Shown: positions 1 through 5,430 of the stretch, piece by piece
How positions within the stretch are numbered: position 1 is the first letter of the stretch
Layout of the letters: every line of letters begins with the position of its first letter
DNA from: Bacteroidota bacterium
Lineage (GTDB): Bacteria > Bacteroidota > Bacteroidia > Bacteroidales > Prolixibacteraceae
Assembly: GCA_023488865.1 (NCBI GenBank)
Contig: JAMDDG010000366.1
Coordinates: forward strand, 1 to 5,430
Direction of reading: 5' to 3'
Length of the DNA stretch: 5,430 bases
Notes under the pieces: generated by a model
The model's input: only the letters and a program-made list of their open reading frames with translations
Told to the model about the DNA's origin: nothing
The model's database searches: none
Made by a program: the position numbers and the translations under genes

Positions 1-310
1 AACAAAAAGGCGAGCGCATATCAAGCTTGATAAATGTGGCACAGATCCTCGAATCGCTCTGGGCATATTCGAGCTCACGATAGTCGTAACCCTTCATCTC
101 TTTATAAATTGCAGCCCTGACAATCTGTTCAACAGTAGGGGTGTCTTTGCGGCCAAAATTATTAATGTCCTCATTCCCAATAATATCAGATTTGAAGATG
201 TGATAAATCTCTGGATGAAGCTCAAGGATAGTATCGATCACACCAAATTCCGGGTTCTTAGACCAATCCGATTTTTCAAATTTTAACACCAAATCGCTGT
301 ATAATTTCAT
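1..310 (-). CDS. IS transposase, N-terminal part (runs off left edge)
   Basis: The minus strand is open from an ATG at 310-308 to the window edge, giving 103 codons beginning MKLYSDLVLKFEKSDW. The middle part (about residues 56-95) contains TPTVEQIVRAAIYKEMKGYD followed by YRELEYAQSDSRIC. This is the pattern 'EQ-(I/V)-(L/V)-RA-x-(L/Y)-K-x-(M)-x-G-x-(S/D)-YREL' typical of the DUF772-like N-terminal domain of transposases that later carry a DDE catalytic domain. I think it is closest to the ISNCY-type elements common in Bacteroidota, but IS5- or IS1182-like families share this N-terminal domain and cannot be excluded. The catalytic part lies outside the window, so whether the transposase is intact is unknown. 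It is transcribed away from the restriction operon. No strong ribosome binding site is visible before the ATG. Confidence 0.8.
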   Translation of the reverse strand, partial: MKLYSDLVLKFEKSDWSKNPEFGVIDTILELHPEIYHIFKSDIIGNEDINNFGRKDTPTVEQIVRAAIYKEMKGYDYRELEYAQSDSRICATFIKLDMRSPFC

Positions 311-412
311 GGTAAAAGCTATCTTTAATTCAAGAACAAGATACAAAGAAGATTTTAAAAAACCAAGAATAAATAGCTGATATTCACATATTTTATATAT
401 TACAGACAGACT
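1..412 (-). mobile_element. Insertion sequence, 5' end of element (right edge approximate)
   Basis: The transposase start (310) is followed by about 100 AT-rich bases without coding potential, and then by sequence that reads as the interior of a methyltransferase gene from about 413. The simplest reading is that the end of an insertion sequence lies near 400-415. The candidate terminus, read inward on the minus strand from 412, begins AGTCTGTCTGTAATATATAA. The other end of the element is outside the window, so neither the terminal inverted repeat nor the target duplication can be confirmed. The boundary is inferred from where Mod-like protein similarity starts and could be off by about 10 bases. 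Confidence 0.6.
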
Positions 413-799
413 CTAATTAAATCGAATTATAAATCTTGGAAAAACTACCTTGGCACTTCTATTGACGAATTAGAAGATCAATTGAATCTTTTCAATCAGA
501 ATCCGCTGAGAGATGGTTACACCAAAGATGGTCTCTTAACCGAAATCATGTTAATGGAGGGTTTCACCTTGTGTTCGACGGTTTCTAAAATGAATGAAAT
601 GGAGCGCAATGTCATACGGAAGATAACGAGCGAGTACTGTCAGCATGCGTTGTTGGTTTGCCTGGACGATAAAATCGACAAGGAGACCATCGCCGGTTTG
701 CAGTTTGGGAAGGATGATATTTTCATCTGTCTCGATAGCGCTATCAGCACCGAAGACAAGCTGCGCCTGAGCGACAAGGGTTTAATCAAAACAATCTAA
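413..799 (+). pseudogene. mod: Type III restriction-modification methyltransferase (Mod), C-terminal remnant cut by an insertion sequence
   Basis: This frame encodes about 128 residues matching the C-terminal end of type III DNA adenine methyltransferases as I know them. It starts LIKSNYKSWKNYLG (family pattern K-L-x-x-SN-(Y/F)-K-x-W). It continues with DGLLTEIMLMEGFTL, HALLVCLDDKID and DDIFICLDSAIST, and ends with the family-typical LSDKGLIKTI. All catalytic parts (the SAM-binding FxGxG motif, the (D/N)PPY motif and the target-recognition domain) are missing and would lie upstream. The frame stays open leftward to a TAG at 374-376, but the residues before 413 are AT-rich and do not look like Mod. 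A TTG at 482 could in principle start a 105-residue product, but it lies inside the conserved region, so it is not a natural start. The role of intact Mod is site recognition, N6-adenine methylation and assembly with Res. The next gene follows after 6 bases. Confidence 0.85.
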
Positions 800-805
800 G
801 AAGCG

Positions 806-1789
806 ATGGACCATCCTGAAAAATCTGCCAGCTTATTGGCTTTGGTCAAAGAGGTCATTGAGAATGCGCGCTCCCAGGTATTTAGAAATACCAATTCCAT
901 TGCACTGAAGATGTACTGGCAAATCGGCCGGTTGATCGTGGAAGACGAGCAGCAGGGAAAAGCCAAAGCGGTGTATGGTCAAAAGGTCTTGAAACAGTTG
1001 TCGCTGCAACTCACCCTGGAGTTTGGCAAGGGTTTTGAAGAGCGCAATCTCAACAACATGAGAGCCTTCTACCTCGCCTTTCCAATTTGGAACGCAGTGC
1101 GTACCGAATTGAGCTGGACCCACTACCGGTTGATCAGCCGCGTTGAGAATGAGCAACAACGGATGCAATACATTGCTCATGCGGTAGAGGGGAATTGGGA
1201 TACCCGGTCGCTGGAACGCAACATTCGCACCCAATACATTGGCCGTCTGCTTGAGCCACACAATGAAATTGAGCTCAAGCCGCAGCATCTTTTAAAGGAC
1301 CCGTATATCCTCGAGTTTTTGGGTATTCCGCAGGATGTCACGGTCACCGAAAACAAGATTGAAACGGCCATAATCAACCATCTTCAGAAATTTTTGATGG
1401 AGTTGGGAAAGGGATTTGCCTTTGTGGCCCGGCAGCAGCACATCGTTACCGATTCGTCCGATTTTTTTATTGACCTGGTCTTTTACAACTACTTCCTCAA
1501 ATGTTTTGTGCTGATTGACCTGAAAACAGGAAAACTGACGCACGAAGCCATTGGCCAGATGGATATGTATGTCAGAATGTACAATGATCTGAAAAAGCGG
1601 GAGGACGACAATCCCACGCTTGGTATCATTCTGTGCACCGAAAAAGATGAAACCATTGTGAAATACAGTGTACTGTCCGAAAACGAGAAATTGTTTGCCA
1701 GCAAATACCGGTTGTACCTGCCCAAGGAGGAAGAATTGAAACAGTTAATTGACGCGGACCGCATCAAATTTGATTTAGACCATGAGTAA
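806..1789 (+). CDS. DUF1016/YhcG-family PD-(D/E)XK nuclease embedded in a type III R-M operon
   Basis: This 327-residue protein has the full two-domain build of the YhcG family. The N-terminal DUF1016_N region (about residues 10-150) contains ALKMYWQIGRLIVEDEQ, a stretch ending FGKGFEERNLNNMRAFY, and LSWTHYRLISRVEN. The C-terminal nuclease domain (about 165-320) starts at DPYILEFLGIP. Likely active-site residues are E186 (KIETAII), D223 (DFFIDLVFYN), D238-L-K240 (VLIDLKTGKL) and Q251 (AIGQMDMY). The usual ELK is DLK here, which keeps the (D/E)XK pattern. GKGFAFVARQ (201-210) is a family hallmark. Family members are frequent in defence islands, often beside type I modification genes; their biochemical role is poorly defined. 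The ATG at 806 is 6 bases after the mod stop, with only a weak AAG-rich leader, which suggests translational coupling. The 3' end overlaps res by 8 bases. Nuclease function is inferred from motifs; whether it acts with Res or independently is unknown. Confidence 0.92.
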   Translation: MDHPEKSASLLALVKEVIENARSQVFRNTNSIALKMYWQIGRLIVEDEQQGKAKAVYGQKVLKQLSLQLTLEFGKGFEERNLNNMRAFYLAFPIWNAVRTELSWTHYRLISRVENEQQRMQYIAHAVEGNWDTRSLERNIRTQYIGRLLEPHNEIELKPQHLLKDPYILEFLGIPQDVTVTENKIETAIINHLQKFLMELGKGFAFVARQQHIVTDSSDFFIDLVFYNYFLKCFVLIDLKTGKLTHEAIGQMDMYVRMYNDLKKREDDNPTLGIILCTEKDETIVKYSVLSENEKLFASKYRLYLPKEEELKQLIDADRIKFDLDHE

Positions 1790-4748
1790 ACTTAGAATCA
1801 AATTCGAAGACAACCAGGAACACCAGCTCAGGGCCATTGAGAGTGCGGTGAACCTCTTCGATGGTTACAGCAAGCGCGATACAGGTTTTAAGATGTACAG
1901 TTCGGATACCATTGCCAACATGGACCCCTACGAAATGCTCGATGAGGAATGGTTGTTCGATAATCTGCTGACTGTTCAGAAGAAGAACGATTTGGTGGAA
2001 GATATATACCTCAATTTTGATGATGGGTTTGAGTTGCTTGAAGTGAACTCCTGGAGGTATCCTTATTACACCATCGAGATGGAAACCGGAACCGGAAAGA
2101 CTTACGTTTACCTACGCACCATTCACGAGATGCGCAAACATTATGGCTGGAGTAAGTTCATCATCATTGTCCCGAGTGTGGCCATTTTCGAAGGGGTAGT
2201 CAAAACATTCGATATCACGAAGCAGCATTTCAGCACCCTCTACAACAACGAAACCATTGCGCTCACCCAATATTCCGGCGATCAGATCTCGAAACTGAGA
2301 AATTTCGCCTCTTCTTCCGCCGTCGAAATCATGGTAATGACCATCGATGCTTTTAACAAGAGCACCAATGTCATTTTCAAGCCAACGGAAAAGCTCCAGG
2401 GAGAAAAATTGCCTTATCAATACATTCAGGAGACAAGGCCCATCCTCATCCTGGACGAATCACAGAACTATACGAGTGAGACTTCCAAACAGGCATTGAG
2501 AACGCTGCATCCGCTTTTCGCGATCAAATATTCTGCTACACCCACCGAAAAAGGAGCCACCCGCGAAATCAACCGGGAGTTGATGAACCGGATCTACAAC
2601 CTGACCCCTGTGGATGCTTTCAAGATGAACTTGGTGAAGAAGATCGAAGTGCTTGGGGTGACTGAGCAAAATAACATGAACGACGATCAGCTGTCATTCG
2701 TGCTTATGGAAGAAAGACAGGGATATGGTCTGGCTGTTGAAGCCCGGATGAATGTGGTAAAAAATGGAGAAAAGAAGAGTGAAATTGTCAAGCTTCGCAA
2801 AGGAGACAGTCTGCATGCGAAAACGGGTAACGAAAGTTATGATGGTTTGGTAATCGATGAGATCAACCGGAAAGAGGGAGTTGTAGTTTTTACGAATGGA
2901 AATATCTTGAAAGTATCTGAAGGAGGAGATGTTACCTTGTCCAAAGAGGAAATCTTCCGCATTCAGATTGAAGAGACCATCAAGAGTCACATGGCCAAGC
3001 AAAAGGAGTTGCTGCCGCTGGGAATCAAGGTGCTGTCACTTTTCTTCATCGATAAAGTGGCCAATTATGTTGATAATGATGGGTTGATCAAAAAACTTTT
3101 TGACGAAGCATTTGAAAAGAAGAAACATCACTTCCCTTACTACAGGGGTTGGAGCGCAGAGCAGGTGCGCGAAGGATATTTTGCCAAGAGAAAAGGGAAA
3201 AATAATGCGGATGAATTTGTAGATACAAGTATCGACAAGAAGACGCAGACGGATAAGGATCTGGAAAAGATGGCCTACAACCTGATCATGAAAGACAAGG
3301 AAAAGCTGCTCAGTTTCGATGAAAAGGTCTGTTTTATCTTTGCCCACTCAGCCTTGCGAGAAGGCTGGGACAATCCGAATGTCTTTCAAATCTGTACGCT
3401 CAATACGGCAGCAAGCGAAAACCGAAAACGGCAGGAAATTGGCAGGGGATTGCGTTTAGCCGTGGACCAGAATGGAGAGCGGGTAGTGAATGAGGGAGTC
3501 AATGTTTTGACAGTGGTTGCCAACGAAAGTTATGAGAGTTATTGTCAGCAATTGCAGAATGACTACATGGACGATGGCGATGTGCCACCAAATAAACCAA
3601 CAGATGCCCACAAGAAGCCGGCCAGCAGGCGTGATGATATTTTCAAAAGCGACGATTTCCAGAAATTCTGGAACAAGCTTTGCCGGAAAACGGAATATAC
3701 CATTCACATAGATGAAGAACGGTTGGTGCGGGATTGCATCACCAAACTCACCCATGCCAAATATCCGGAGCCAAATATTGTTGTCGTCAAAGGGAAATTT
3801 GTGATGACCAATTTCTCTGTTAAACTTGTTGCCGTTTCGGCATGGTTGGTGAATCTGGAAATCAAAATTACCTCCTCAGAAGAATCAAGAATTTACAAGG
3901 ACCGTTGGTACAAAAAGGGAGATGATTTGGCTAAAATATCCAAAGACGAAAGATTGAAGGGTTTCGTCATCGTCGATGTCAAGAGTGAAGGTGATTTCTC
4001 CGAAATTACCTTCAGTGACCGTGGTTCTTTGCGAATTGGTGAAGCCGTGACGTTTGTCACCGAGAAAGGGCAAAAAGCAGATCCACAAACGCGTCAGGAA
4101 GCACAAACTATCTATCCGGTTTTTAACTTTATTGAGAGAGCTGCTCAGGCAACTTCTTTAAAGAGACTTACGATTCTGAAAATCTTCAAAGGGTTGAATA
4201 CGATTATCAAGGAGCGTGTATTTAAGAACCCAGAAGGTTTTGCGACAGTTTTGATTGAAGTCATTAAGAATACCCTGGCCGACCATGTGGCGGAGAAGAT
4301 AGAGTACCGCTTGTCTGAAGAACTGGTTGATTATGACAAGGAAGAACTGTTCCCGGAATCGAAGAAATTTCCACAAAAGGAATTGGTGGATGGTTCTGAT
4401 TGGTCTTTGTACGATCAGGTTCAGATTGATTCTGATATTGAGCGAAGATTCGTTGTACACAAACTGAATGAGGATGATAAAATTGTCTGTTACTTCAAAT
4501 TCCCCGGCAAATTCAAAATTAATATTCCCAAAATCATCGGGAACTACAATCCCGATTGGGGCATTATACGACGCTCTGATGATGATAAATTTAAGCTGGA
4601 GCTGGTAAGAGAGACCAAAGGAAATACCAATCCTAATCTTTTGCAGTTCCCTAACGAAAAGCGGAAGATTGATTGTGCAACGAAGCACTTCAAATTAACT
4701 GAACTAAACTACAAACAGATAAAAGGGGATGAGGTAGTGTGGTATTGA
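1782..4748 (+). CDS. res: Type III restriction enzyme, Res subunit (helicase-nuclease)
   Basis: This complete 988-residue protein has the normal length for Res. It is the ATP-dependent translocating and cutting subunit, which needs Mod for DNA recognition. Superfamily 2 helicase motifs appear in order: Walker A ETGTGKT (101-107, K106), motif Ia around IIIVPS (127-132), DESQ motif II (225-228, in place of DEAH), SATP motif III (251-254), the AHSALREGWDNPN block (521-533), and motif VI RQEIGRGLRL (550-559). A charged region lies between the two RecA-like lobes (about 280-400), as is usual in the family. The C-terminal nuclease has NPDWGII with D925, then RETKG with E944 and K946, matching the PD-x(n)-ExK site of type III enzymes. 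The start ATG lies inside the end of the upstream nuclease gene (ATGAGTAA overlap, 8 bases), which implies coupled translation. No frameshift or internal stop is seen, so Res appears intact although its partner Mod is broken. Confidence 0.96.
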   Translation: MSKLRIKFEDNQEHQLRAIESAVNLFDGYSKRDTGFKMYSSDTIANMDPYEMLDEEWLFDNLLTVQKKNDLVEDIYLNFDDGFELLEVNSWRYPYYTIEMETGTGKTYVYLRTIHEMRKHYGWSKFIIIVPSVAIFEGVVKTFDITKQHFSTLYNNETIALTQYSGDQISKLRNFASSSAVEIMVMTIDAFNKSTNVIFKPTEKLQGEKLPYQYIQETRPILILDESQNYTSETSKQALRTLHPLFAIKYSATPTEKGATREINRELMNRIYNLTPVDAFKMNLVKKIEVLGVTEQNNMNDDQLSFVLMEERQGYGLAVEARMNVVKNGEKKSEIVKLRKGDSLHAKTGNESYDGLVIDEINRKEGVVVFTNGNILKVSEGGDVTLSKEEIFRIQIEETIKSHMAKQKELLPLGIKVLSLFFIDKVANYVDNDGLIKKLFDEAFEKKKHHFPYYRGWSAEQVREGYFAKRKGKNNADEFVDTSIDKKTQTDKDLEKMAYNLIMKDKEKLLSFDEKVCFIFAHSALREGWDNPNVFQICTLNTAASENRKRQEIGRGLRLAVDQNGERVVNEGVNVLTVVANESYESYCQQLQNDYMDDGDVPPNKPTDAHKKPASRRDDIFKSDDFQKFWNKLCRKTEYTIHIDEERLVRDCITKLTHAKYPEPNIVVVKGKFVMTNFSVKLVAVSAWLVNLEIKITSSEESRIYKDRWYKKGDDLAKISKDERLKGFVIVDVKSEGDFSEITFSDRGSLRIGEAVTFVTEKGQKADPQTRQEAQTIYPVFNFIERAAQATSLKRLTILKIFKGLNTIIKERVFKNPEGFATVLIEVIKNTLADHVAEKIEYRLSEELVDYDKEELFPESKKFPQKELVDGSDWSLYDQVQIDSDIERRFVVHKLNEDDKIVCYFKFPGKFKINIPKIIGNYNPDWGIIRRSDDDKFKLELVRETKGNTNPNLLQFPNEKRKIDCATKHFKLTELNYKQIKGDEVVWY

Positions 4749-4810
4749 ATATTCATTATAGTTACCAATGCATTAGATTCAATTTGTGACCTTAAATAAA
4801 TTCGAGCCTC

Positions 4811-4847
4811 CAACCTTCTGATCAAAGAGACAGGTTGTGTCGTTTTT
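4811..4847 (+). terminator. Possible weak rho-independent terminator after res
   Basis: CAACCT (4811-4816) and AGGTTG (4832-4837) can pair into a 6-bp stem with a 15-base loop, followed after five bases by a run of five T (4843-4847). An alternative small stem is GACA/TGTC directly before the T run. The long loop and the gap before the T run make this a weak candidate. Its position, between the end of the R-M operon and ppc, is where a terminator would be expected. The rest of the 4749-4913 gap shows no gene and no convincing Bacteroidota-type promoter. Confidence 0.3.
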
Positions 4848-4913
4848 ATTGGTAAATTCAACAAAATTCAAGCGCAAACGTATACCAGAGTAATCATGTC
4901 AGATTAGGAAAGT

Positions 4914-5430
4914 ATGGAACTCATAGATTTGGTGCGGAATAACTTGGGGAAACCGTATGAAGACCTCGAATTTCTTTTAGGCTGTTTGAAAGAAGTTATG
5001 ATTGAGTCGGGAGAAGATGAGTTGGCTGCCGAAATTCCCTGGATTAATCCGATAAGGGATTTTCAAAACAGTTCTTTTTCGGAAAAACAGCTTCAACTGT
5101 ACTCGGTCTGTTTTCAGCTGCTGAACATTGTTGAGGTCAATGGGGCCGTTCAGCACCGAAGATTGGTTGAGGATCAAAAATCGATGGCCGATATCAATGG
5201 CTTATGGTCATACAATCTTCATTTGTTGCAAAATAATGGATTCAATGCCGAACAGATTGCTGCCTACTTGCCCAAAATACAGGTTGAGCCGGTATTAACC
5301 GCCCATCCGACAGAGGCCAAGCGTACAATCATGCTGGAACATTTGCGCAAACTCTATTTGCTGGTGGTGAACAGGGAAAATAAAATGTACACCAGAATTG
5401 AGCAAAACGAAATCCGGCACAACATAAAAA
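4914..5430 (+). CDS. ppc: Phosphoenolpyruvate carboxylase, N-terminal part (runs off right edge)
   Basis: The frame gives 172 codons beginning MELIDLVRNNLGKPYEDLEF and continuing past the window end. The decisive motif is VLTAHPTEAKR (residues 127-137), the N-terminal signature of PEP carboxylase. H131 corresponds to the catalytic histidine (His138 of the Escherichia coli enzyme). It is followed by a helix, LEHLRKLYLLVVNRENKMY, consistent with the family. The enzyme carboxylates phosphoenolpyruvate with bicarbonate to oxaloacetate in the cytoplasm, replenishing the TCA cycle. The start is set by an in-frame stop just upstream (an ATG at 4896 ends after three codons at TAG 4905-4907). AGGAAA (4906-4911) is a purine-rich site but sits very close to the ATG. 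Roughly a fifth of the usual gene length is present. It has no functional link to the R-M genes and probably marks the chromosomal flank of the cassette. Confidence 0.92.
   Translation, partial: MELIDLVRNNLGKPYEDLEFLLGCLKEVMIESGEDELAAEIPWINPIRDFQNSSFSEKQLQLYSVCFQLLNIVEVNGAVQHRRLVEDQKSMADINGLWSYNLHLLQNNGFNAEQIAAYLPKIQVEPVLTAHPTEAKRTIMLEHLRKLYLLVVNRENKMYTRIEQNEIRHNIK

Noticed and set aside
336..366. Minus-strand TTG, 20-base spacer, then TATCTTGT: possible transposase promoter
   Set aside because: The spacing fits a Bacteroidota promoter, but the -7 element matches only four of six defined positions, and such matches are frequent in AT-rich sequence.
446..453. TACCTTGG, resembling the Bacteroidota -7 element TAnnTTTG
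   Set aside because: It has one mismatch, lies inside Mod coding sequence, and has no TTG-type -33 element at the right distance upstream.
482..799. Stand-alone 105-residue protein starting at a TTG codon
   Set aside because: The Mod-like sequence continues at least 23 codons upstream of the TTG in the same frame, so the TTG is internal to a truncated mod gene rather than a natural start.
413..799. Phase-variable mod through simple repeats
   Set aside because: Type III mod genes in some pathogens carry repeat tracts, but none is visible in the retained part; the interruption is explained by the insertion sequence.
833..1288. Minus-strand open frame of 151 codons opposite the YhcG-type gene
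   Set aside because: It lies antisense to a well-supported gene, has no recognisable family pattern, and is explained by codon bias of the sense strand.
4158..4688. Minus-strand open frame of 176 codons opposite the 3' part of res
   Set aside because: It is antisense to the Res nuclease region, whose motifs are clear. No start signal or protein pattern supports it.

Overview
The window reads as a fragment of a Bacteroidota chromosome. The protein sequences look like members of that phylum, base composition is moderate, and Shine-Dalgarno sequences are weak, as is usual there. This assignment is an inference from sequence character, not from a marker gene.

Layout. Positions 1-310 (minus strand) hold the first 103 codons of an IS transposase that runs off the left edge. 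Its upstream non-coding flank, and probably the end of the element, extend to about position 410. Immediately right of that, in the other orientation, is a defence operon with three parts. (a) Positions 413-799 carry the last ~128 codons of a type III DNA methyltransferase (Mod), cut off at its 5' side by the insertion sequence. (b) Positions 806-1789 encode a 327-residue DUF1016/YhcG-type PD-(D/E)XK nuclease. (c) Positions 1782-4748 encode a 988-residue type III restriction subunit (Res), complete with helicase and nuclease motifs. After a 165-base gap with a possible weak terminator, the window ends inside the 5' part of a phosphoenolpyruvate carboxylase gene (ppc, from 4914), a central-metabolism gene that probably marks the right edge of the defence cassette.

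How the genes work together. In known type III systems Mod and Res form one complex: Mod recognises and methylates the site, and Res translocates along DNA and cuts. Here Res looks intact, but the N-terminal and catalytic parts of Mod are separated from their C-terminus by the insertion sequence, so the system is probably inactivated or altered. The YhcG-type nuclease sits between mod and res, with a 6-base gap before it and an 8-base overlap into res. It is therefore built into the operon rather than being a bystander. That three-gene arrangement (mod - YhcG nuclease - res) and its interruption are the most interesting points of the window. No RNA genes, CRISPR array or long repeats were seen.
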